Source of the DNA: Candidatus Omnitrophota bacterium
Lineage (GTDB): Bacteria > Omnitrophota > Gorgyraeia > DAOVKU01
NCBI GenBank assembly: GCA_030631665.1
Contig: DAOVKU010000006.1
Span: 1 to 32,406 of the forward strand
Reading direction: 5' to 3'
Length of the DNA stretch: 32,406 nt
Part shown: piece by piece, positions 16,925 through 26,041 of the stretch
Position numbering within the stretch: the first letter of the stretch is position 1
Layout: each line of letters starts with the position of its first letter
Made by a program: the position numbers and the translations under genes
Notes under the pieces: generated by a model
Told to the model about the DNA's origin: nothing
The model's input: the letters and a program-made list of their open reading frames with translations, nothing else
Databases searched by the model: none

Positions 16925-18115
16925 ATGCAGAAAAAACTTTTCCACGTTGCAAATGAAAGAGATATACTTAATGGCCGCGTAACAGATACTTATTTTCAGC
17001 GAACGGTAAAAATTTTAAAAGAGAAAAAAATTGGCAAAGAAGTGACGGCAGAAATAAGGACCACCCATCTACCTGGCCAGTGGAAGTGGGCAGTTCTGGC
17101 AGGTTTGGAAGAATGCCTTAAAATGCTCGGGGCCCTAAACATAAAAATTACGGTAGAAGGCCTTAGAGAAGGAACAATCTTTGAAAGCTCTCAGCCGGTA
17201 TTAGCCATTAAAGGCCGGTATCTTGATTTTTGTGTGCATGAAACAGCTATTCTCGGCCTTTTATGCCAGGCATCCGGCATTGCTACTGCCGCCGCCAGAT
17301 GCAAGAAGGCAGCGGGGCAAAGGGCTGTTTTAAGTTTTGGAGCCAGAAGAATGCATCCGGCGATATCGGTTATGGTTGAACGCAATGCTTATATCGGCGG
17401 TTGCGATGGTGCTTCAGTGGCAATGAGCGAAGATTTTATAGGGCAAGCACCCAAAGGTACTATGCCCCATTCACTTATTATTTTGATGGGCGATACTGTT
17501 TGCGCCGCCAGGGCTTTTAATGAAACTATGTCAGGTAATATAAAAACCGTAGCCCTGATAGATACTTTTAACGATGAGAAAATTGAAGCCGTGAGGGTAG
17601 CAAGGGCGTTGGGCAAAAAGCTTTTTGCCGTGCGAATTGATACCCCCAGAAACAGACGCGGCGACTTTTTAAGCCAGTTACAGGAAGTTCGGTGGGAGCT
17701 GGATTTGCGTGGTTTTAAGGATGTCAAAATATTTGTTTCAGGGGGCATAGAGGAATCAGATATTTTAAAGCTAAATTCTGTGACAGATGCCTATGGTGTT
17801 GGAACTTATATATCCAATGCCCCCACCATTGATTTTTCTTTTGATATTGTTGAAATTGATGGTCTTCCCATTGCCAAAAGAGGCAAAGAATCGGGGGCAA
17901 AGAAAGTTTTGCGATGCGCTAAGTGCCTCTATTCAAAAATTGTTCCTATAAATGATAAGTCAACTCAGAGGTGTCCATACGGAGGGATTTTAAAAAATAT
18001 CACCAAAACCTTTATTAAAAACGGCAAACTTATCGCTGAGCTAAAACCTGCTGCGGAAATCAGAAAGTATGTTTTAAAACAGTTTAAGTTGGTGAAGTTG
18101 GAAGAAGCAAAATAA
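16925..18115 (+). CDS. Nicotinate phosphoribosyltransferase-like protein with C-terminal zinc-ribbon-like CxxC/C motif
   Basis: LPGQWKWAVLAGLEECLKML; SFGARRMHPAISVMVERNAYIGGCDGASV; GTMPHSLII; VSGGIEESDI; tail RCAKCLYSKIV..QRCPYGG. Confidence 0.85.
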   Translation: MQKKLFHVANERDILNGRVTDTYFQRTVKILKEKKIGKEVTAEIRTTHLPGQWKWAVLAGLEECLKMLGALNIKITVEGLREGTIFESSQPVLAIKGRYLDFCVHETAILGLLCQASGIATAAARCKKAAGQRAVLSFGARRMHPAISVMVERNAYIGGCDGASVAMSEDFIGQAPKGTMPHSLIILMGDTVCAARAFNETMSGNIKTVALIDTFNDEKIEAVRVARALGKKLFAVRIDTPRNRRGDFLSQLQEVRWELDLRGFKDVKIFVSGGIEESDILKLNSVTDAYGVGTYISNAPTIDFSFDIVEIDGLPIAKRGKESGAKKVLRCAKCLYSKIVPINDKSTQRCPYGGILKNITKTFIKNGKLIAELKPAAEIRKYVLKQFKLVKLEEAK

Positions 18116-18161
18116 AAAATGTTAAGCACTTTCTAAGAACTATAGATATTTGGAGATATAA

Positions 18162-18821
18162 ATGAAAAAGACGTTTTTTTCAGGAAGACTTGTTCCTATG
18201 GTTGCTTTACTTATTTCTTTGGCTTGCTGTGTATTATTAATTAAAGCGCCTTTGAATAAAATTATATTTCTAATTGTGCTTAGCACTGGCGTTATCGCCA
18301 TAGCTATGTTTATAATAACTACAATTTCACTTGTTTTACAAAATCTATTAAGGTTTTTTGATAGAAAATTTAATAGCGAGGATATTGTAAAAAAGAGACC
18401 CTTTGGAATAAAATTTATAAGTTTTCTTTATTTTTTGGGATTAGCCAACATTTCTTATCTATTTCGCGATGTTCATGTACCTGTTTTTGGCATGGTCGTA
18501 GGGGGAGTTTGGGCGAAATTATGGTATTTTTCATGGATAGTCATAGGTCTTTATATAGCAATAGGCTTTCTTAGACTCCTAAAATCTGCCTGGATTATTT
18601 GCGTTATTAGTTCTTTGTTTTGGGTTATAATCGGCATGGTTAATTATTTTTTTCTTACAAATGCAGAGATGCTTCAGTTAATTGCGGCACCTGTAAAAAA
18701 TGAATTAATTTTTATTAATACATGTAAATTAGGTGCCGTTTTTGGCGTAATTATCAGCCTGTTATTTTTATTGTATATTTACTCAAAAAGAAAGATTTTT
18801 AATGTCGAATTTAATCTATAG
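18162..18821 (+). CDS. Hypothetical multi-pass membrane protein
   Basis: 219 aa with several hydrophobic helices; no family recognised. Confidence 0.65.
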   Translation: MKKTFFSGRLVPMVALLISLACCVLLIKAPLNKIIFLIVLSTGVIAIAMFIITTISLVLQNLLRFFDRKFNSEDIVKKRPFGIKFISFLYFLGLANISYLFRDVHVPVFGMVVGGVWAKLWYFSWIVIGLYIAIGFLRLLKSAWIICVISSLFWVIIGMVNYFFLTNAEMLQLIAAPVKNELIFINTCKLGAVFGVIISLLFLLYIYSKRKIFNVEFNL

Positions 18822-18907
18822 CATTAAAAGTTACTAAGTTGTATCAGGCATTTTTTGTGTTTTTGAAGAGTGTTGAAAATTTTTATAAAAACGAAGGAGG
18901 ATATGAT

Positions 18908-19885
18908 ATGAAAAAAATTTTAAAATATCTTATTTTGACCCTTTTTCTACTGAGTGCTGTATTTGTTGGTTTGGCAGAGGCAGGGTCGCCTTATCTTAGA
19001 TACTGGATTATTTGTGGTCCTTTTGAAAACGCCAAGTTAGATACAGAATGCATTAGAGATGAGGCGAGCTTTACTCCTATTCCCGGCGAGGTTATAAGGG
19101 GCAAGAGATGCAGGACTTATCTTTCATGTGAAGATAAAATAAATTTTGATTTAGAAGAGCTATTTGGCCTGCATGAAAATGCTGTTGCTTATGCTTTTAT
19201 TGAGGTCTATTCTTCCACTGCCAGAAAAGTTAAACTATATCTTGGTTCAGACGACAGCATTAAGGTATGGCTGAACGGAGAGAATATATTTACTAACGAT
19301 GCTATAAGAGGTCTTGTCTTTGACGAGGATAAGATAGATGTTAGGTTAAAATCCGGCTGGAACCGACTGTTGATAAAAGTTTACAATAACGAATGGGCGT
19401 GGAATTTTTCAGCCAGGTTTATCAGACGTGGTGGTAGCGGTGTCGAAGATTTAACCTATCGGCCGCCTATGATGTATCAATTATCAGTAAAAGGAGTTGA
19501 GGCTTCTTCAACACGGGAAGTTGACCCGGAAAGAGAAGAAACCTTTGATGCCAAAAACGCTATTGATAAAAACAGGCGGACCAAATGGTCAAGTGATTGG
19601 CGGGATCCTCAGTGGATAACCATTAATTTGGGAAGACAAAAATTAATAAAAAAGATACTCTTAAACTGGGAGTCTTATGCTAAGAATTATTCTATAGAGC
19701 TTTCCAGTAATAAGATAAGCTGGAGAAACGTTTACTCTACAGACAGCGGAGATGGCGGTCAGGATGTTATTAATTTAAAAGAACCTATTAAGGCTCGCTA
19801 TATCAGGGTAACCGGCACCCAGCGCGGAACACCCTATGGATATGCTCTATGGGAATTACAAGCCTTTAGTGAAAAAAAACAATGA
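18908..19885 (+). CDS. Secreted protein with F5/8 type C (discoidin)-like domain (start revised to ATG 18908)
   Basis: GGAGG before ATG; signal peptide MKKILKYLILTLFLLSAVFVGLAEA; YWIICGPFEN; C-terminal NAIDKNRRTKWSSDWRDPQWITINLGRQKLIKKILLNWES..ARYIRVTGTQRGTPYGYALWELQAF. Confidence 0.8.
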   Translation: MKKILKYLILTLFLLSAVFVGLAEAGSPYLRYWIICGPFENAKLDTECIRDEASFTPIPGEVIRGKRCRTYLSCEDKINFDLEELFGLHENAVAYAFIEVYSSTARKVKLYLGSDDSIKVWLNGENIFTNDAIRGLVFDEDKIDVRLKSGWNRLLIKVYNNEWAWNFSARFIRRGGSGVEDLTYRPPMMYQLSVKGVEASSTREVDPEREETFDAKNAIDKNRRTKWSSDWRDPQWITINLGRQKLIKKILLNWESYAKNYSIELSSNKISWRNVYSTDSGDGGQDVINLKEPIKARYIRVTGTQRGTPYGYALWELQAFSEKKQ

Positions 19886-19907
19886 TTGAGAAATGGTAGG
19901 AGGAAGA

Positions 19908-20318
19908 ATGAAAGGCATCATCATTTGTATAATAATTAGCTTAGGCTTTTTGGCCCCACTATCTTTTGCCGAGACAATTGGCAAAACCGATAAAGAAGTA
20001 TGCGCTATCGCCGAACCTATTTTAGACAACATCTTTGACGGGATAAAAACAGATAGCTATGGGAAGTGGTCAAGAGATTTTGATCCGACCATGAAAGAGG
20101 TGCTTTCGAAAGAGAAATTCGCAGAAACTAATCAGCAGGTAAAAGAGCGAATGGGAAACTGCGTGTCTCGCGAATATCTTGCTTTCTTAAACAAAGGCGA
20201 GATGACAATGATTTTATGGAAGGCCGTTTTTGATAAAACCAAAGATGATGTTTTAATTACACTGGTTCTATCTAAGCGAGACGGCAAATATCAGGTTACC
20301 GGTTTGTGGTTCCAATAA
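19908..20318 (+). CDS. Small secreted hypothetical protein, DUF3887-like
   Basis: AGGAGG before ATG 19908; signal peptide MKGIIICIIISLGFLAPLSFA; length and layout resemble DUF3887. Confidence 0.6.
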   Translation: MKGIIICIIISLGFLAPLSFAETIGKTDKEVCAIAEPILDNIFDGIKTDSYGKWSRDFDPTMKEVLSKEKFAETNQQVKERMGNCVSREYLAFLNKGEMTMILWKAVFDKTKDDVLITLVLSKRDGKYQVTGLWFQ

Positions 20319-20517
20319 AAATCAAAGTTTAAAAGCCAAAAGCCCACCGGTTGATTTTAGATACTATGCCCAGAGAAAAGATAACCCGAAGACAAAAGAA
20401 TATATCAAGATTATTAAAAGAGAGAAAGAGCCTGGTTACCAATAAGATAAAACTAACTTTGCCGAAGAAAAAAAAGTGATTTTTGTCAAATTAAGATTTG
20501 CCGGATGAGAAAAGGAA

Positions 20518-21327
20518 ATGCTTAAAGGCATAATATATATATTTATAGGACTGGTCTTGCTTTTTGGATATATTAAATATATTGAGAGCCGTGGCATATT
20601 CTTTCCCCTTAGAGATGTTGAAACCACACCTTCTTTTTTACATATTCCCTTCGAGGATGTGTATATCAAAACAGAAGATAATATTAAAATAAACGGCTGG
20701 TTTATTCCCAAAGAAGGCGCAAAGTATACTATTTTATTTTGCCACGGCAATGCCGGTAACATCGGAAATAGATTAGAAAAAATAATTCTTCTTCGAGAGG
20801 CAAATGTAAATATTTTTATCATTGATTACAGGGGATACGGAAAGAGCCAGGGAAGACCAACTGAACAAGGATTATATCTGGATGCCGCAGCAGCTTACAA
20901 TTATTTGCTGGATAAACGTGAGATTAAAGCGGAAAATATTATATTATATGGAGAATCCGTAGGCACAGCAGTTATTATAAATCTTGCTTCAACGGCAAAG
21001 ATTGCCGGATTAATAGCAGAGGGAGGATTTAGCACCGGCAGGGATATGGGGAGGGAAATATATCCTTTTTTGCCATCGTTTGTTTTTTCCAATAAATTTG
21101 ATTCGCTGTCAAAAATTAAAAATATCAACGAACCCAAATTATTTATTCACAGCAGAGATGATGAAATAATTCCTTTTAGTCTGGCGAAGAAACTTTTCGA
21201 TACCGCCGGAGAGCCAAAACAATTAAAAGAGATAAAGGGTTCTCATAATAGTTGCTTTTTTGATTGCCGGGAGGCTTGCCTGAGCTGTATTAAGTCATTT
21301 ATTGAGCAACTTCAGGGCTTCCGTTAG
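20518..21327 (+). CDS. Alpha/beta hydrolase
   Basis: LFCHGNAGNIGNR; DYRGYGKSQG; LYGESVGTAV nucleophile elbow; HSRDDEIIPF; GSHNSCFFD. Confidence 0.88.
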   Translation: MLKGIIYIFIGLVLLFGYIKYIESRGIFFPLRDVETTPSFLHIPFEDVYIKTEDNIKINGWFIPKEGAKYTILFCHGNAGNIGNRLEKIILLREANVNIFIIDYRGYGKSQGRPTEQGLYLDAAAAYNYLLDKREIKAENIILYGESVGTAVIINLASTAKIAGLIAEGGFSTGRDMGREIYPFLPSFVFSNKFDSLSKIKNINEPKLFIHSRDDEIIPFSLAKKLFDTAGEPKQLKEIKGSHNSCFFDCREACLSCIKSFIEQLQGFR

Positions 21328-21349
21328 TGAGCATTGAGATAATCCTTGT

Positions 21350-21372
21350 TGTGCGAGGCTTAACCTCGCACA
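21350..21372. repeat. TGTGCGAGG-CTTAA-CCTCGCACA hairpin repeat, copy C
   Basis: Exact reverse complement of copies A/B over 23 bp. Confidence 0.9.
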
Positions 21373-21427
21373 TATTTTCTTTAAGTGATGATAATGAGAA
21401 TTTTTTACTGAAATTATCTTAAAAATT

Positions 21428-21455
21428 TTGCTTTAAAAAAAATTTATGCTATAAT
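21428..21455 (+). promoter_or_regulatory. Putative promoter of the 105-aa hypothetical gene
   Basis: TTGCTT - 16 bp - TATAAT. Confidence 0.45.
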
Positions 21456-21511
21456 GGCATGCTATGGTAAGAAATAAAAAATTAGGATAATTAAAAAAAA
21501 GGGGGGCGGCT

Positions 21512-21829
21512 TTGTTCGAGGGCCAAAAAGTAAAAATAAGATTAAAAAAGAATCATTCTGAACAAAAAATGAGGGTGTTTGTCGGCAGAGTTCTTTATAT
21601 GAACAACGACTGGTTAAAAGTAGAGGGGAAATTTTATACTCTTGCCAAGGGAGAAAGGATGCCGAGAATCGATGAGAAAAACCGGGTATTGGGTATTCCG
21701 CGTGAGAATATAAGCATCATAAGGATTCTTCCTCAGGATATTGATTTTGATAATCTACAATATACTATTAAAGACAACAGATTAATGATAAGCGTAGGAG
21801 ATAATCAACCGGTAAGCATTAGTGAATAG
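21512..21829 (+). CDS. Small conserved-looking hypothetical protein, possibly beta-rich / SH3-like
   Basis: TTG start after GGGGGG; 105 aa; followed by a strong hairpin terminator. Confidence 0.6.
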   Translation: MFEGQKVKIRLKKNHSEQKMRVFVGRVLYMNNDWLKVEGKFYTLAKGERMPRIDEKNRVLGIPRENISIIRILPQDIDFDNLQYTIKDNRLMISVGDNQPVSISE

Positions 21830-21854
21830 ATAGAAATTTTGAATTTTTTAACAA

Positions 21855-21887
21855 ATGTGCGATGCGAAACCATCGCACATTTTTTTT
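21855..21887 (+). terminator. Intrinsic terminator
   Basis: ATGTGCGATG-CGAAAC-CATCGCACAT followed by a T run. Confidence 0.88.
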
Positions 21888-21895
21888 AATCTATC

Positions 21896-21924
21896 TTGCA
21901 ATTAAATACGATATATGTTAAAAT
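21896..21924 (+). promoter_or_regulatory. Putative promoter of prfB
   Basis: TTGCAA - 17 bp - TAAAAT. Confidence 0.4.
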
Positions 21925-21993
21925 TCAATGAAAATGCAATTTATGGAGTATAATAAATATAAATAGTTTATTTAAATTAAAGGTGAAGACGAG

Positions 21994-23101
21994 ATGAATA
22001 AAAGTGAACTTACCCAAAAACTTATAGATATAAATGAAAAGTTAGAAGACACGCGAGGTTATCTTTGACCTGGATCAGAACCTGAAAGAAATAAAAGAGT
22101 TAGAGAAAAAGACTCACGGACCCTCCTTCTGGAAAAATACAAAATCCAACCATTCTAATATTCAGAAATTAAAACGCCTGAAGTCCAGAGTTGCTATCTG
22201 GCAAAGAACCAAAAAGGAACACGAAGAGCTTAAAGAATTGCTTGAGTTAACAGAAGAAAGCGATCTCAAAAGCCTCCAGGAAATCGAAGAATCAGCAAAT
22301 GAAGTTTGCGAAGAGATCAAAACTATCGAATTCAATAGCTTATTAAGCGGTGAATTCGATGCCAATAATGTCATCTTGAGTATTCACGCCGGCGCCGGAG
22401 GCACCGAATCCTGCGATTGGGTTAGCATGTTAATGCGTATGTATAGCAAGTGGGTAGAGGATAGGAAATTTAAGATAAAAATTGTTGATATTTTAGCAGG
22501 GGACGAAGCAGGCATTAAAAAGGTGACGGTGATGATAAAAGGTGACTATGCCTACGGATATTTGAAGGCAGAAAGTGGGGTGCATCGACTGGTGCGGATT
22601 TCTCCTTTTGATTCCAATAAAAGGAGACATACCTCATTTGCCTCGGTAGATGCAATTCCCGAAGTAGAAAACGATATAAAAATAGATATAAGTAGTTCAG
22701 ATTTAAGAATAGATACTTATCGCTCAAGCGGAGCCGGAGGCCAGCACGTCAACGTTACCGATTCAGCAGTGAGAATAACGCATTTGCCCACAGGTATAGT
22801 TGTTCAATGCCAGAACGAACGCTCTCAGCATCAGAATAAATTTATGGCTATGAAAGTGCTGAAAGCCAGACTCTATGAATTAGAGAGAAAAAAACAAAAA
22901 GAAAAGCTGGAAAAACTTTATGGCCAGAAGGGTGAAATTGCCTGGGGCAATCAAATTCGCTCTTACGTGTTTACGCCTTATACTATGGTAAAAGACCACC
23001 GCACAGGATATAGCACCGGGAATGTGGAGGCGGTTATGAATGGAGAGCTGGATGAATTTATCCAGGCTTATCTTAAAATGAAGACCAAGCCTACGGAGTA
23101 A
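21994..23101 (+). CDS. prfB: Peptide chain release factor 2, with programmed +1 frameshift at 22063-22069
   Basis: ATG 21994 frame reads MNKSELTQKLIDINEKLEDTRGYL then TGA (22066-22068) in CTT TGA C context; +1 frame continues DLDQNLKEIKELEKK into the 22238-23101 ORF. GGQ motif SSGAGGQHVNVTDSAVRITHLPTG. Confidence 0.96.
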
Positions 23102-23108
23102 AAAACAA

Positions 23109-26003
23109 GTGTTTGCATTTATTTTAAAAAAGATATTTGGCACGCAAAACGAAAGATTTCTAAAGAAAATTCAGCCCTTAGTGGAGAAGATAAATTCTTT
23201 TGAAAAGGAAGCTTCTTCTCTCTCGCAGGATGAGATGCAAAATAAGAGCAAAATGTTTAAAAAACGCTTATCTGACGAGAGAAAAGAACTGAAGGAAAAA
23301 ATGGCTGATCTTTTGAAATCGCTTGACGAAATACACATAGAAGGCAGAACAAAAATAGAAGATGAGATTAAAGCTATAAAAGAAAAGTTAAAAGTCAGAA
23401 CAGAGGCCATTTTAGAAGAAATGCTTCCTTTGGCCTTTGCCATGGTAAGAGAAGCAGCTCAAAGAACAATTTCCCTGCGGCCTTACGATGTTCAGCTGGT
23501 AGGAGGCATAGTTTTGCACAGAGGCTATATTGCCGAGATGGCAAATGGCGAAGGAAAGACTCTGGTTGCCACACTGCCGGCTTATCTTAATGCTTTGGTG
23601 GGCGAAGGAGTGCACGTGGTTACGGTTAATGATTACCTGGCCGAGCGCGACCGCCAATGGATGGGCCCGGTCTATGAATATCTGGGCTTGACGGTTGGTG
23701 TTGTTCAGCACGACATGGCGCCAAAAGAGAGGCAGGTTGCCTATAATAGCGACATAACCTATGGCACAAATAATGAATTTGGATTTGATTATTTAAGAGA
23801 CAACATGGCGCTTGCGAGGAAAGATCAGGCCCAGGCCGGACGACACCATTATACTATAGTTGATGAGGTTGATAGTATTTTGGTTGATGAAGCACGCACC
23901 CCCTTGATTATCTCAGGGCCGGCGGAGGAATCCACGGATAAGTATTATGAAGCCAACAAAATTATCCCCTCTTTAAAAAAAGGCAGCCGGGACGAAGAAG
24001 CCAAGACAGAAAGCGGAGATTTTGTTATAGATGAAAAGGCCAAATCATCCTATTTAACCGAAGAAGGTGAACTTAAAGCATCCAGATTGCTGGGCGTAGA
24101 GGATACTCTTGGTTTTCAGATGAAATACAAACATCTGGTAGCTCAGGCATTGCGGGCTCACTATAATTTTAAGAGAGATACCGACTATGTAGTCAAGGAT
24201 AAACAGGTTATTATTGTGGATGAATTTACAGGAAGATTAATGGCGGGCAGAAGATGGTCGGATGGTTTACATCAAGCCATTGAAGCCAAAGAAGGATTAA
24301 AGATTGAGCGGGAAAACCAAACCCTGGCAACTATCACTTTGCAGAATTATTTTAGAATGTATAATAAGCTTTCCGGCATGACAGGGACAGGCTGGACCGA
24401 AGCAGCTGAATTTGTGCAGATTTATAAACTCGAAGTTATAGTTATTCCCACCAACAAACCCATTCAAAGAGTAGATGCTCCTGATTTAATCTATAAATCT
24501 CAGAAGGAAAAATATGAAGCGGTTTGTGAGAAAGTAGAAGAGCTATATAAACAGAAAAGGCCGGTTCTGGTAGGCACGACCTCGATAGAAAAAAATGAGC
24601 TGCTAAGTGATATGTTAAAAAGAAAAGGCATACCTCATCAAGTACTGAACGCCAAATATCATGAGATGGAAGCGCATATTGTGGCTCAGGCCGGGCATCT
24701 TGGGGCGGTTACCATGGCTACCAATATGGCAGGTCGTGGCACAGATATTCAGCTGGGCGGAAATAATGAGTATATGACTGAAGATGCCCTGCGGCAGGCA
24801 AAAATCGGCCCATACGACACTAATTATAAAGAAGAATACAAAGCGTTATTGGAAAAATTCTCCCGCCGGGTTGCTGAAGAGAAAGAAAAAGTTATAAAAT
24901 TGGGCGGATTATATGTAATTGGCACAGAGAGGCATGAGTCGCGCAGAATTGATAATCAGCTTCGAGGAAGAGCGGGACGCCAGGGATCAAGTGGTTATTC
25001 GCAGTTTTATCTATCTTTGGAAGATGATTTAATGAGAATCTTCGGTTCGGATAGAATTAAGGGTGTTATGGAAAAACTCGGCTTTGAAGAAGGACAGGTG
25101 CTTCAACATGGTTTGATTACCCGTGCTATCGAAACTGCCCAACAAAGAGTGGAAAAATATAATTTTGAAATTAGAAAACAGTTATTGGAATACGACAATA
25201 TTATGAACAGACAGCGCGAAGTAATTTATGAAGAACGCAACATGGTTTTGCAGTCAGATAATTTAAAAAAGCATGTCCTTACGATGATACAGGATGTTTT
25301 AGAGTCAAAAATAGATCTGCATTTAAAAGTAGAGCCTCCGGCAGAACCCGATACCGGAGTTTTTAGAAGTTGGCTTAAGTCCGTTTGTCCAATAGAAACT
25401 TCGGATATTGATTTTAAAGATATAGATTTTGAGAAGATTGAAAGCGAGCTTATACGCAGGATAAAGGCAGCTTATGAGGCAAAAGAAGAAGCTCTTGGCC
25501 GGAATAATATTAGAATGTTAGAGAAGATAATAACGCTTCAATCTATAGACAGTCACTGGAAGGAACACCTTCGCGCTATGGATAGTTTGAGAGAAGGCAT
25601 AGGGCTCAGAGCTTACGGGCAGAGGAACCCCTTAGTTGAGTATCAGCAGGAAGCCCATTATTTTTTCTCCCAGATGATAGATAGAATTAAGGAAGAAGTT
25701 GCAGATAAAATTTTTAAGGTTGTGCCTATGGGAGCGGTCGATGAGCAAAGATTTGGTATTTTTTCTGCTTTACCGTTAGCCCTTAAGCATGAAGAAAAAG
25801 AACAGTTTGAGACACTTCCACAAAGAAAGGCTGCTTCCGCTCATGATATAAATCTCTCAAAACCGGTTTCGCAAGAAGAAAGAAAATCTCGCATTCAAAC
25901 TATAAAAAGAGTGGGTAAGAAAATAGGAAGAAACGATCCTTGCCCCTGCGGGAGCGGCAAAAAATATAAGAAGTGTTGTGGAAAACAGCCCACTCAATCC
26001 TAA
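23109..26003 (+). CDS. secA: Protein translocase subunit SecA
   Basis: 964 aa; RPYDVQLVGGIVLHRGYIAEMANGEGKTLVATLPAYLNAL; TNMAGRGTDIQLGG; RGRAGRQGSSG; C-terminal GRNDPCPCGSGKKYKKCCG. Confidence 0.98.
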   Translation: MFAFILKKIFGTQNERFLKKIQPLVEKINSFEKEASSLSQDEMQNKSKMFKKRLSDERKELKEKMADLLKSLDEIHIEGRTKIEDEIKAIKEKLKVRTEAILEEMLPLAFAMVREAAQRTISLRPYDVQLVGGIVLHRGYIAEMANGEGKTLVATLPAYLNALVGEGVHVVTVNDYLAERDRQWMGPVYEYLGLTVGVVQHDMAPKERQVAYNSDITYGTNNEFGFDYLRDNMALARKDQAQAGRHHYTIVDEVDSILVDEARTPLIISGPAEESTDKYYEANKIIPSLKKGSRDEEAKTESGDFVIDEKAKSSYLTEEGELKASRLLGVEDTLGFQMKYKHLVAQALRAHYNFKRDTDYVVKDKQVIIVDEFTGRLMAGRRWSDGLHQAIEAKEGLKIERENQTLATITLQNYFRMYNKLSGMTGTGWTEAAEFVQIYKLEVIVIPTNKPIQRVDAPDLIYKSQKEKYEAVCEKVEELYKQKRPVLVGTTSIEKNELLSDMLKRKGIPHQVLNAKYHEMEAHIVAQAGHLGAVTMATNMAGRGTDIQLGGNNEYMTEDALRQAKIGPYDTNYKEEYKALLEKFSRRVAEEKEKVIKLGGLYVIGTERHESRRIDNQLRGRAGRQGSSGYSQFYLSLEDDLMRIFGSDRIKGVMEKLGFEEGQVLQHGLITRAIETAQQRVEKYNFEIRKQLLEYDNIMNRQREVIYEERNMVLQSDNLKKHVLTMIQDVLESKIDLHLKVEPPAEPDTGVFRSWLKSVCPIETSDIDFKDIDFEKIESELIRRIKAAYEAKEEALGRNNIRMLEKIITLQSIDSHWKEHLRAMDSLREGIGLRAYGQRNPLVEYQQEAHYFFSQMIDRIKEEVADKIFKVVPMGAVDEQRFGIFSALPLALKHEEKEQFETLPQRKAASAHDINLSKPVSQEERKSRIQTIKRVGKKIGRNDPCPCGSGKKYKKCCGKQPTQS

Positions 26004-26041
26004 ATTCTACGAGCATCAAGTATCGAAAGATATTTAACCTT

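Noticed and set aside
23171-23443. Minus-strand ORFs antisense to secA, polX, uvrD, lysS and others
   Set aside because: They lie fully inside strongly supported + strand genes, have low-complexity or Ser-rich composition, and no recognisable motifs.
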